A stretch of DNA of 43,071 nt from Flavobacteriales bacterium (GTDB lineage Bacteria; Bacteroidota; Bacteroidia; Flavobacteriales; BACL11). Numbering within the stretch: position 1 is the first letter of the stretch; the number at the start of each line of letters is the position of its first letter. The stretch is taken from contig JACNLP010000038.1 in the NCBI GenBank assembly GCA_014381465.1, positions 1 through 43,071 of the forward strand. The letters run 5' to 3'. The notes under the pieces are model-generated. The model saw nothing but the letters and a program-made list of their open reading frames with translations, was not told the DNA's origin and ran no database searches. Below, one piece after another: positions 1 through 7,440 of this stretch. A program made the translations under genes and the position numbers.

Positions 1-53
1 CATTTCTTTACTTATACTTTAAATAGTTTACATTCTTAAAATGGTTTAAATTT

Positions 54-102
54 ATATCATTTCTAAGGTTATTATCAAATTATTAATAAAATATCATTTC
101 TA
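54..102. repeat. 12-bp direct repeat upstream of first gene
   Basis: The 12-mer ATATCATTTCTA occurs exactly at 54-65 and at 91-102. The second copy abuts the TTTG (-33) element at 103-106 of the promoter of the following gene. This arrangement would suit a regulator site, but the DNA here is very AT-rich, so a chance repeat is possible. No protein is known to bind it. Confidence 0.4.
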
Positions 103-132
103 TTTGCATATTTATTTAATACTCTATCTTTG
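103..132 (+). promoter_or_regulatory. Bacteroidota-type promoter of the first gene
   Basis: TTTG at 103-106 and TATCTTTG at 125-132 match the -33 (TTTG) and -7 (TAnnTTTG) elements of the Bacteroidota housekeeping sigma factor, with 18 bases between them. The start codon lies 30 bases further on. The segment from the -7 box onward (124-148) is almost copied in front of the mrp gene at 1822-1846. Confidence 0.7.
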
Positions 133-161
133 CAATAGTAAATTAATACAGCTATAATTTC

Positions 162-1670
162 ATGTCTAAGCGTAATTCTGACAACTTACATCAATTAATT
201 TTATCTTTAACAAAATCAGAAAAAAGGTATTTTAAAATTGATAATAGCAATAGCAAACAAATCCTGCTATTTGATGCTATTGATAAGCTAAAGGAATATG
301 ATAGTACTACACTAGTAAAAAAGATAAAAGATAAGTCAATAACAAATCAATTGGCCTTAAATAAAAATAGGCTTTACGCTAGTATTCTTAAAAGTTTAAG
401 GGCTTTTCATTCCAACAATACAGTAGATAGTCAGCTAATAAATATGTACTTAAATGCGGAGCTTTTATTTAATAAAACCTTGTACAAGCAAAGCAAAAAG
501 ATACTTACACAAGCTAAAAAGATAGCAGACAAACATGAAAAGCACAACATACTTATCCTAATTGCTAAGTTAGAAAAGAAGTTGTTTGAGAAAAATAATT
601 ATTCTGGTGTAGATAATGAAATAATTAAATCACTTATTGATACGGATAAAGCTCTTGGGCTTTCCATACTTAACCATGTGGAGTTTTGGGGCTTAAAATC
701 TTTATTGTTTTCTCATATGTACAAGCAAGGCCAAGCGCGTACTAAAGCCGAACAAGAGGAGTTTAATAATATCATAAAACATCCTTTGCTAAAGGACTAT
801 AAAAATGCAATAACAACTGAAAGTAAATATTTGTATAATCATATTTATAGTGCTTATCATTTTAGTTCCAATCAATTTGCTGATAGCTATGGATACCTTA
901 TGAAAAATGTGAAGCTTATTGAGGATAATCCTGCAATTTTTAAAGAAGAACCCAATACTTTATTTTCTATACTCACCAATGTTATTTTTATTGGTAATTA
1001 GCTTAGAAAATATGATGAAGTAGAAGTTTTGTTAGCAAAACTAAATGCCTTAGTTACTAAGCTTGAAAAAACAGCTAATGATGATTTAAAGCTAAAGTTG
1101 TTTGGCAGTATCTATAGTTTGGAAATACATATGTATGTGCAAAAAGCAGAATTTGAAAAGGCTTATGCGCTTATTCCTAAAATTGTTTTTGGAATACAGG
1201 AATATGGCAGTAAAGTCCCTCCTATTCGTTTGGCTGATTTTTATTATAGTATGACAGCTGTTTGTATTGCACTTCAAAAATATTCAGAAGCTCTGCAATA
1301 TATTAATCAGTTATTTAGCTCAGTTAAAATTGCTGAAACAGAGGATTTATATGCCTTTGCACAACTTATAAAAATTATGATTCATTATGAGTTAGAACAT
1401 ACGGATTTACTCCCTTATATTACTCAATCCACTTACAGGTGTTTAAAGAAAAGTGAGAAGTTTTATAAATCAGAAAAACTAATATTGCAGACCTATAAGT
1501 CAGTGTTAAATAATCCTAGTAAGGAAAAGGAATTGTTTAAAAAACTTGTTGCTGGTTTAAAAGCAGAAAATGAAGAAGTAATGCTTAATCATTTTGATTT
1601 TATTTCCTTTTTTAAAGGTAAAATTAAAGGTTCTTCTATGTCAGATATTTTGAAAAAGGGTAGAGGATAG
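162..1670 (+). pseudogene. Uncharacterised helical (TPR-like) protein, interrupted by in-frame TAG
   Basis: I do not recognise a named family. The ORF starts with ATG at 162 and would encode about 502 residues, but a TAG at 999-1001 splits it into 279 and 222 residues. The frame is the same on both sides: translation passes from ...NVIFIGN, stop, into LRKYDEVEVLLAKLN without any indel, so one base change (for example TAC or TAT to TAG) explains it. Both halves are lysine-rich amphipathic helices with alternating aromatic and leucine positions, as in TPR or HAT-like solenoids. No signal peptide is visible. A second piece could restart at TTG 1029 or at later ATGs. It is probably a recent pseudogene, a sequencing error, or a readthrough gene. 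It stands alone with its own promoter. Confidence 0.75.
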
Positions 1671-1822
1671 TTCATTCAAAAACAAGCTCTATTTCTGATT
1701 TTTTAATCCTTCTTATTTTTTTAGACAGTTTTACTAGTCTTAGATTTCTTCTTGCTGTTAGTTGCAGAGTTTTTACTCCAAAATCTCACATCTAAATACT
1801 ATAATACTAAAATCTAACTCCC

Positions 1823-1830
1823 TATCTTTG
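1823..1830 (+). promoter_or_regulatory. -7 promoter box of mrp
   Basis: TATCTTTG is a perfect TAnnTTTG box, 18 bases before the mrp start codon. No clear TTTG lies at the expected -33 distance. The 25 bases 1822-1846 differ from 124-148 at only two positions, so the transcribed start region is shared with the first gene. The rest of the 178-base gap 1671-1848 holds nothing else I can name. Confidence 0.6.
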
Positions 1831-1848
1831 CAGTATTAAATTAATAAA

Positions 1849-2973
1849 ATGAAACTAACAAAGGAGATTATTTTAGCGGCATTATCCAATATCACTTTAC
1901 CTAATGAAGAACAAAATTTGGTAGAGAGTGGTGCACTAAAGAATATCCAGATTTTTGGTGCAGATGTTGAGTTAGATGTAGAAATTAAGAATCCTACTTT
2001 GCAATACAAAAAAAAGGTGGAGGTGGATTGTTTAAAAGCAATACACGATTATGCTTATGAAAAAGCAAAAGTTAAGGTTAATCTGATAATTAATGCTCCC
2101 CAACAAGAAACTCAAATAAAAGGAAATCCTATTCCTGGAGTAAAAAATATAGTAGCAGTTTCTTCAGCTAAAGGTGGAGTTGGGAAATCAACTATTGCAG
2201 CTAATTTAGCAGTTGGTTTGTCGGATTTAGGATATAAAGTAGGAGTTATTGATGCTGATATTTATGGGCCAAGTATGCATATTATGTTTGGATTGGAAGG
2301 GGCAACTCCAGAAGCAATTCAAATTGATGGAAAATCAAAAATAAAACCTTTGGAAAGTTATGGTGTAAAGCTATTGTCTATTGGCTTTTTTGCTCAAAGT
2401 CAGCAGGCTGTAGTATGGAGAGGTCCAATGGCTTCCAAAGCTTTGAATCAATTATTGTGGGACACACATTGGGGAGAGTTGGATTATTTGGTGGTAGATT
2501 TACCTCCAGGTACGGGTGATATTCATTTGTCACTAGTACAATCCATTCCATTAACGGGTGCAGTTGTGGTAAGTACACCTCAAAATATCGCTTTGGCGGA
2601 TGCCAAAAAAGGGGTGAATATGTTCCGTATGGATAGTATAGATGTGCCTGTTTTAGGGATGGTAGAAAACATGGCTTACTTTACTCCTGAGGAATTGCCA
2701 AACAATAAATATTATATTTTTGGAAAGGAGGGTGCAAAAGGTTTGGCTGAGCAAATGAATATTGATTTGTTGGCTGAAATCCCTCTTGTGCAATCCGTTC
2801 GTGAAGCTGCTGATGCGGGTAGGCCGGCAGTATTGCAAGGTGCCACTCCTATTGCAATTGAACTTTTAAATATGGCAAAAAATGTAGTGGCTGCAATTGA
2901 AAAAAGAAATACTACTTTAGCACCAACAAAAGCAGTAGAATTAACAAACTCAAAAGGTTGCTCAACTAAATAA
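1849..2973 (+). CDS. mrp: Mrp/NBP35-family Fe-S cluster carrier ATPase
   Basis: 374 residues. The first 80 or so form a MIP18/DUF59 domain, followed by a ParA/MinD-like P-loop ATPase with the deviant Walker A motif SSAKGGVGKST (about 104-114) and the DADIYGPSMH and LVVDLPPGTGD motifs. Mrp proteins carry and transfer Fe-S clusters in the cytoplasm. The CxxC pair that follows VENM in many Mrp proteins (ENMSxxxCxxC) is absent: here the segment after VENM runs AYFTPEELPNNKYYIFGKEG. From memory, Bacteroidota homologues share this replacement. The gene is followed after 6 bases by a NifU-domain gene, fitting a two-gene Fe-S assembly operon. Confidence 0.93.
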   Translation: MKLTKEIILAALSNITLPNEEQNLVESGALKNIQIFGADVELDVEIKNPTLQYKKKVEVDCLKAIHDYAYEKAKVKVNLIINAPQQETQIKGNPIPGVKNIVAVSSAKGGVGKSTIAANLAVGLSDLGYKVGVIDADIYGPSMHIMFGLEGATPEAIQIDGKSKIKPLESYGVKLLSIGFFAQSQQAVVWRGPMASKALNQLLWDTHWGELDYLVVDLPPGTGDIHLSLVQSIPLTGAVVVSTPQNIALADAKKGVNMFRMDSIDVPVLGMVENMAYFTPEELPNNKYYIFGKEGAKGLAEQMNIDLLAEIPLVQSVREAADAGRPAVLQGATPIAIELLNMAKNVVAAIEKRNTTLAPTKAVELTNSKGCSTK

Positions 2974-2979
2974 AAAAAT

Positions 2980-3234
2980 ATGGGAATTATTACAGATCAA
3001 ACTATTATCGATAAAATAGAAGGAGCACTTACTGAGATTAGACCTTTTTTGGAGGCAGATGGTGGTGATATTAATTTTATTGAGCTTACTGATGAGTGGG
3101 TGGTAAAAGTAAAGCTTTTGGGTGCTTGTAGTAGCTGTACTGTAAGTATGATGACCATGAAATCTGGGGTGGAGCAAGTCATTAAAAGAGCTGTACCAGA
3201 AGTAAAAGAAGTGATTGATATTACCTCTTTATAA
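2980..3234 (+). CDS. NifU-like C-terminal domain Fe-S scaffold protein
   Basis: 84 residues that consist of a single NifU C-terminal (Nfu) domain. The hallmark CxxC is in GACSSCTVSMMTMKSGVE around residue 48, preceded by IRPFLEADGGDINFIEL, the typical start of this domain. Nfu proteins hold a Fe-S cluster between two subunits through the CxxC and pass it to apo-proteins. It lies 6 bases after mrp and is probably cotranscribed with it. It ends 3 bases before the convergent end of nadE. Confidence 0.93.
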   Translation: MGIITDQTIIDKIEGALTEIRPFLEADGGDINFIELTDEWVVKVKLLGACSSCTVSMMTMKSGVEQVIKRAVPEVKEVIDITSL

Positions 3235-3237
3235 TTT

Positions 3238-4017
3238 TCATTTCAAATTATTAGGAATAATGCAAATTGGAATTTCTTTCATTTTATGCATATTCGTGTT
3301 TCTCATTTTTTTATAGATTTCTAAAACAGCTTTTTCTCTTTTAGATATTTTTTTATCATCTCCTGTAAATTCCATAGCCCATTCCAATTCAGGATAAGTT
3401 GCTCCAATTTGCTGTTCATCTGTTTTATCATCATTCCATAAGCCATCAGTAGGTGGAGCAGAAAGAATTTTTGTAATAATTCCTAAATGTTTTCCTAACA
3501 AAAAAACTTCTGTTTTTTTTAAATCGGCAATAGGACTCAAATCTACTCCTCCATCTCCATATTTTGTAAAAAATCCAATACCAAAATCCTCTACTTTATT
3601 GCCAGTGCCTAGCACCAAATAATTATTGAGTTGTGCAAAATAATAAAGAGTGGTCATTCTTATTCTAGCACGAGTATTGATAAGAGCAAGCTCTGTATTT
3701 TCTTTCCTTTCCCCTTTTGGCATAAGGGATATGAAAGAATCAAAAAGTGGTGTTAGTTCAGCTTCCACAGAACTCACATTTTTGTACGATTCTTTCAACC
3801 AATTTATATGACTTCTGGCTCTTTGCATTTGAGAAGAGCTTTGATGTATTGGCATTTCAACACAAAGAATTGGCATCCCAGTTTCTGCTCCAAGAACTGA
3901 AGTTACTGCAGAATCAATTCCGCCAGAAATACCAATTACGAATCCTTTTGTTGTTGATTCAGCTAAATAGTTTTCTAACCAATTTACAATATGCGATATA
4001 ACTTTCTTTTCTTTCAC
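3238..4017 (-). CDS. nadE: NH3-dependent NAD+ synthetase
   Basis: The protein is a short, ammonia-type NadE without a nitrilase domain; it converts deamido-NAD to NAD in the cytoplasm. Motifs: GISGGIDSAV (PP-loop for ATP), GTGNKVEDFGIGFFTKYGDGG and the ADLKKTEV segment, all typical. An open frame extends up to a TTG at 4053, but a perfect -7 promoter box (4032-4039) lies inside that extension, so I prefer the GTG at 4015-4017, giving about 259 residues starting VKEKKVISHIVNWLENYL. That also matches where NadE homologues begin. It is divergent from gldB. Confidence 0.9.
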   Translation of the reverse strand: MKEKKVISHIVNWLENYLAESTTKGFVIGISGGIDSAVTSVLGAETGMPILCVEMPIHQSSSQMQRARSHINWLKESYKNVSSVEAELTPLFDSFISLMPKGERKENTELALINTRARIRMTTLYYFAQLNNYLVLGTGNKVEDFGIGFFTKYGDGGVDLSPIADLKKTEVFLLGKHLGIITKILSAPPTDGLWNDDKTDEQQIGATYPELEWAMEFTGDDKKISKREKAVLEIYKKMRNTNMHKMKEIPICIIPNNLK

Positions 4018-4031
4018 AAAATATGTTTTCG

Positions 4032-4039
4032 CAAAAGTA
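4032..4039 (-). promoter_or_regulatory. -7 promoter box of nadE
   Basis: On the minus strand the bases read TACTTTTG, a perfect TAnnTTTG. The preferred GTG start of nadE is 14 bases downstream, so the untranslated leader would be only a few bases. The -33 element is weak. Confidence 0.55.
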
Positions 4040-4071
4040 ATTATTGTTTTCAATAAAACTAAATAGATTCT

Positions 4072-4079
4072 TAATTTTG
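4072..4079 (+). promoter_or_regulatory. -7 promoter box of gldB
   Basis: TAATTTTG matches TAnnTTTG exactly and ends 5 bases before the gldB ATG at 4085. Transcription would start at or next to the start codon, suggesting a leaderless mRNA. It sits back to back with the nadE promoter, within about 70 bases. Confidence 0.6.
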
Positions 4080-4084
4080 CAGAT

Positions 4085-5071
4085 ATGAAATCATTGAAAA
4101 TAGTTTTGCTATTTATTTTAATATTGATATTTTTTCTTTTTAAGAAATTTGAACCCGAAAATAAAAAGATAAATATTTACCGATTTGAAAAATCACTTTT
4201 TGAAACTAATAGTGAAAAAATTGAGAAAGATATGTTGGTGTGGGAAAAAGAACTTGGTACATTTTTTGAAAGTTTTAATCATGAAGTATTAAGAACAAAT
4301 TCCCAAAAACAAACTTACCAAAGTGAAATTTTAAATTTTGTTTCTCATCCTGACATGCGTGAGGCTTATGATACAGTAGTTAAAAAATATCCTAACCTAG
4401 ATTTTTTGGAAAGCGATTTGGCAGATGCGTTTGATAGGTACAATCAGCATTTTCCTAAAAATAAAATTCCAACAGTAATTACCTATTTTAGTGGGTTTAA
4501 CTTTGGAGTTGTTACCAATGATACTATTCTTGCAATTGGTTTAGATTACTTTTTGGGTAAGCAATGCTACTTTTACAAACACTTATATATTCCTGAGTAT
4601 ATGATGCTACAGAGTCAAGAAAATTTTATTGTTCCTTACTGTATTGAGGCAATTGTAAACAATGAATTTGGTATTTTTGATATAGGAAATGACTTTTTAT
4701 CTCAGATGATTTTTAAAGGGAAAATAATGTATTTTATAGATGTAATGCTCCCAAAGTATTCTAATGCAGATAAATTAAGATTTAGTAAAGAACAATTGAG
4801 CTGGTGTAAGGAGAATGAAAAAAATATTTGGGCTTCTTTTATCGATAATGAAATTCTCTATTCAACAGATGTTAAAAAATTCAATAGTTATCTAAATTTC
4901 TCTCCTTTTGCAAAAAGAATGCCCAAAGAGTCGCCTGGTAGAATCGCCTACTGGATGGGTTGGCAAATTGTAGCTGACTATATGGAAAGTAATCCAAATT
5001 TGACTTTGGAAGAATTAATACAAAATACACAGTCCCAAGAAATTTTACAGCAATCGGGCTATAAACCATAA
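4085..5071 (+). CDS. gldB: Gliding motility protein GldB
   Basis: 328 residues, close to the usual GldB length. An N-terminal hydrophobic segment (about residues 6-20) anchors it to the membrane, with most of the protein outside the cytoplasm. The region YFSGFNFGVVTNDTILAIGLDYFLG, the LPKYSNADKLRFSKEQLSWCKENE block and the C-terminal PGRIAYWMGWQIVADYM segment are characteristic of the family. GldB is required for gliding in Flavobacterium, and its exact role is unresolved. I see no lipobox cysteine after the hydrophobic segment (LFKKFEPENKK), so it seems to be a signal-anchored rather than a lipid-anchored protein. gldC follows after 7 bases. Confidence 0.92.
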   Translation: MKSLKIVLLFILILIFFLFKKFEPENKKINIYRFEKSLFETNSEKIEKDMLVWEKELGTFFESFNHEVLRTNSQKQTYQSEILNFVSHPDMREAYDTVVKKYPNLDFLESDLADAFDRYNQHFPKNKIPTVITYFSGFNFGVVTNDTILAIGLDYFLGKQCYFYKHLYIPEYMMLQSQENFIVPYCIEAIVNNEFGIFDIGNDFLSQMIFKGKIMYFIDVMLPKYSNADKLRFSKEQLSWCKENEKNIWASFIDNEILYSTDVKKFNSYLNFSPFAKRMPKESPGRIAYWMGWQIVADYMESNPNLTLEELIQNTQSQEILQQSGYKP

Positions 5072-5078
5072 ATAAAAA

Positions 5079-5423
5079 ATGACAAAAAAATCAAAAATTA
5101 GTTTTGAAATTGAGCTAAACGAAAACAATATTCCACAAAGTATTCAATTAAATAGTAGTGATGGACAGCTAAAAAATGTTGAAATAAAATCTTTTTTAAT
5201 TTCTGCTTGGGATAACAAAACCAAAGAAACATTGCGTATTGATCTTTGGACAAAAGATATGATGGTAAATGAAATGCTAATCATGTATCATCAAACTTTA
5301 CTCTCTATGGCAAGTTCACTTGAAAAAGCTACAAATGAAAATAATTTAGCTGATGCGCTAAGAGATTATTGTGGGTTTTTTGCAGAGCAATCAGGAATAA
5401 TAAAACTTAAAGAGAAAAAATAG
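5079..5423 (+). CDS. gldC: Gliding motility protein GldC
   Basis: 114 residues, a small cytoplasmic protein with no signal peptide, matching GldC in length and in the segments KISFEIELNENNIP, FLISAWDNKTKETLRIDLWTKDM and LADALRDYCGFFAEQ. In Flavobacterium gldC sits next to gldB and mutants glide poorly; the biochemical role is unknown. Here it is the second gene of a gldBC operon. Its last 17 bases overlap the convergent 3' end of engB. Confidence 0.93.
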   Translation: MTKKSKISFEIELNENNIPQSIQLNSSDGQLKNVEIKSFLISAWDNKTKETLRIDLWTKDMMVNEMLIMYHQTLLSMASSLEKATNENNLADALRDYCGFFAEQSGIIKLKEKK

Positions 5424-6009
5424 GATTTGTTTTTTCAATAAAGTCAAGAATTTCTTTATTTCCTTTTCTATCTAGTGTAGAGGTGAAAAAACATTGTGGG
5501 ATTTCCTCCCACTCTTTTAGCATTTCCTTTTTATAATTTGCTATATTTTTTTGCAAAGATATTTTTCCTAATTTATCTGTTTTTGTAAAAATCATTACAA
5601 AAGGTATTTGCTTTTCTCCCAACCACTGCATGAATTCCAAATCAATTTTTTGTGGCTTGTGCCTGCAATCCAAAAGCACAAATAAGCACATTAAGTTTCT
5701 TCTATTTTCCAAATAAGAAAAAATTATTTTCTGAAATTCTTCCTTTTGTTTTTTGGAAACAGTAGCATATCCATAACCAGGAAGATCCACTAAATACCAA
5801 TCCTTATTTATTAAAAAATGATTGATGAGTTGTGTTTTTCCGGGCTTTCTTGAAATTTTAGCCAAATGCTTTTTTCCAGTAATTAAATTAATTAAGGATG
5901 ATTTCCCTACATTAGATCTGCCAATAAAAGCATATTCAGGTATATTAGCTTTTGGGCAAAGTTTATAGTCCGTATTACTGATAATAAAATCAGCACTTTT
6001 AATTTGCAT
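5407..6009 (-). CDS. engB: Ribosome biogenesis GTPase EngB (YihA/YsxC)
   Basis: 200 residues, the normal size. GTPase motifs are in order: G1 GRSNVGKSS (about 31-39), G2 region GKTQ, G3 DLPGYGYA, G4 TKTDK. EngB is a cytoplasmic GTPase needed for 50S subunit maturation. The start is the ATG at 6007-6009. An alpha/beta hydrolase gene lies 18 bases upstream on the same strand, so the two probably form an operon. Its 3' end overlaps the 3' end of gldC. Confidence 0.95.
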   Translation of the reverse strand: MQIKSADFIISNTDYKLCPKANIPEYAFIGRSNVGKSSLINLITGKKHLAKISRKPGKTQLINHFLINKDWYLVDLPGYGYATVSKKQKEEFQKIIFSYLENRRNLMCLFVLLDCRHKPQKIDLEFMQWLGEKQIPFVMIFTKTDKLGKISLQKNIANYKKEMLKEWEEIPQCFFTSTLDRKGNKEILDFIEKTNPIFSL

Positions 6010-6027
6010 AAAATTAAATGTTAAATT

Positions 6028-6780
6028 TTAAAGATTATGTTTTTCTAACCACTTCAAAATGATTTCACTAAATGTTTTTGGATGTTCCCACATAGCTGCA
6101 TGCCCACATAATGGAATCCAATGTAACTCAGAATTAGGCATTAATTTATGGAATTCTTCTGCAACATGAGGAGGTGTAACTTTATCATTTGCTCCCCAAA
6201 TAAGGCAAGTTGGCTTTGTTATATTTTGAATATCGTTTGCCATATTGTGTCTTATTGCCGATTTTGCATAGCCCAATAATTTCAAAACAGAAATTCTATT
6301 ATTGGCAATTTCAAATACCCTATCTACTAATTCATCAGTTGCAACTTCTGGGTTGTAAAAAACTTCTTCCGTTTTTGTTCTTATATAATCTTTATCACCT
6401 CTTCTAGGGAAAGAGTTTCCTAAAGAATTTTCAAAAAGCCCTGAACTTCCAGTTAGAATTAGTCCATCTACCATTTCTGGGTGGTCTTTAGCAAAAATTA
6501 ATGCAATATGCCCACCCATTGAATTTCCCATTAATACGGCACTTTTTATGCCAATTTGATTCATAAATTCATATAGATAATCACTCAAGTTTTTAACAGA
6601 AACTTTCAATAAATTCCCTTTAAAAAGTTTTAAATCTAATCCGTAAACTTGATATTTTTCAGATATAAAACCCACCATTTCTCCAAAATTTTCTGCACCA
6701 CCCATAAGTCCGTGCAGTAAAATAATTGGCTTTCCTTTTCCTTCCTCTATATAAGTGAATTTCCCTTTAGTTTTTAGCAT
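6028..6780 (-). CDS. Alpha/beta hydrolase
   Basis: About 250 residues with the alpha/beta hydrolase fold: oxyanion motif LLHGLMGG, nucleophile elbow GNSMGG, acid region WGANDKVTPP and the catalytic histidine in CGHAAMWEHP. The substrate cannot be read from the sequence; esterases and C-C hydrolases such as MhpC/BphD relatives share these motifs. The open frame extends to a TTG at 6804, but a near-perfect -7 box (TTACTTTG) overlaps that codon, so I choose the ATG at 6778-6780, giving MLKTKGKFTYIEEGKGKP. It lies upstream of engB and diverges from mraZ. Confidence 0.85.
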   Translation of the reverse strand: MLKTKGKFTYIEEGKGKPIILLHGLMGGAENFGEMVGFISEKYQVYGLDLKLFKGNLLKVSVKNLSDYLYEFMNQIGIKSAVLMGNSMGGHIALIFAKDHPEMVDGLILTGSSGLFENSLGNSFPRRGDKDYIRTKTEEVFYNPEVATDELVDRVFEIANNRISVLKLLGYAKSAIRHNMANDIQNITKPTCLIWGANDKVTPPHVAEEFHKLMPNSELHWIPLCGHAAMWEHPKTFSEIILKWLEKHNL

Positions 6781-6872
6781 TTCTATTTTTTTCAGCAGCT
6801 GCAAAGTAAAGAAATTTTATTTGATACAGAAAATGAAAGATAATTCTTATACACACTATCTGAAAAAAGTAT

Positions 6873-6919
6873 AAATGGGGAAAGTTTTCAACAAAGTGGT
6901 AAAATGTGGTAAAATGTGG
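6873..6919 (+). promoter_or_regulatory. MraZ-type operator: repeats with 10-base period
   Basis: AAAGTGG at 6893-6899, AATGTGG at 6903-6909 and AATGTGG at 6913-6919 are spaced exactly 10 bases apart. A degenerate copy, AAATGGG, lies in phase two periods upstream (6873-6879). MraZ is known to bind tandem GTGG/TGGG-type repeats in front of its own operon, so this is very probably its autoregulatory operator. It covers the -33 region of the putative mraZ promoter. Confidence 0.8.
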
Positions 6920-6930
6920 AGTATTTATAA

Positions 6931-6938
6931 TATATTTA
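6931..6938 (+). promoter_or_regulatory. Putative -7 box of the dcw operon
   Basis: TATATTTA matches TAnnTTTG at all but the last base and lies 22 bases before the mraZ start. The MraZ operator repeats end 11 bases upstream, at the -33 position, as expected for repression by occlusion. Confidence 0.45.
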
Positions 6939-6960
6939 CACCCATTAAAAAAAGCTAAAA

Positions 6961-7440
6961 GTGATTAATCTTATAGGGACATACGAATGTAAATCTGATG
7001 CTAAAGGGCGTATTATGCTTCCCTCTGCACTAAAAAAGCAATTAGCACCGATAATGCAAGATGGTTTTGTGATTAAAAGAAGTGTGTTTAACAATTGCTT
7101 AGAAATGTATCCTATGAAAGAATGGAATGTAATGGCTGCTCATGTAAATAAATTAAACCGATTTATAAAAAAGAATATTGATTTTATACGCTCATATATG
7201 TCAGGGTTAAAAGTGGTGGAAGCAGATGGGAATGGCAGAATACTAATTCCTAAGAATCTTATTGTTTTTGCCGGAATTGATAAAGAAATTGTGCTTACCG
7301 CATCAGTAAATGTAATTGAGATTTGGGATAAAAAGCAATATGAAGAAGCCATAAAAGAAACCTTAAAAGATTTTGGAAAATTAGCAGAGGAAGTAATGGG
7401 AAATCAATCAAATTCAGAAAATACTGATGGAGTATCATAA
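6961..7440 (+). CDS. mraZ: Transcriptional regulator MraZ
   Basis: 159 residues with two AbrB/SpoVT-like DNA-binding repeats, each marked by a DxxGR motif: DAKGRIMLP (about 13-21) and DGNGRILIP (about 88-96). MraZ is the first gene of the dcw cluster and represses it through tandem repeats, which are present just upstream. It starts with GTG at 6961; no ATG precedes it in frame. Its last 14 bases overlap rsmH, so the two are translationally coupled. Confidence 0.95.
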   Translation: MINLIGTYECKSDAKGRIMLPSALKKQLAPIMQDGFVIKRSVFNNCLEMYPMKEWNVMAAHVNKLNRFIKKNIDFIRSYMSGLKVVEADGNGRILIPKNLIVFAGIDKEIVLTASVNVIEIWDKKQYEEAIKETLKDFGKLAEEVMGNQSNSENTDGVS

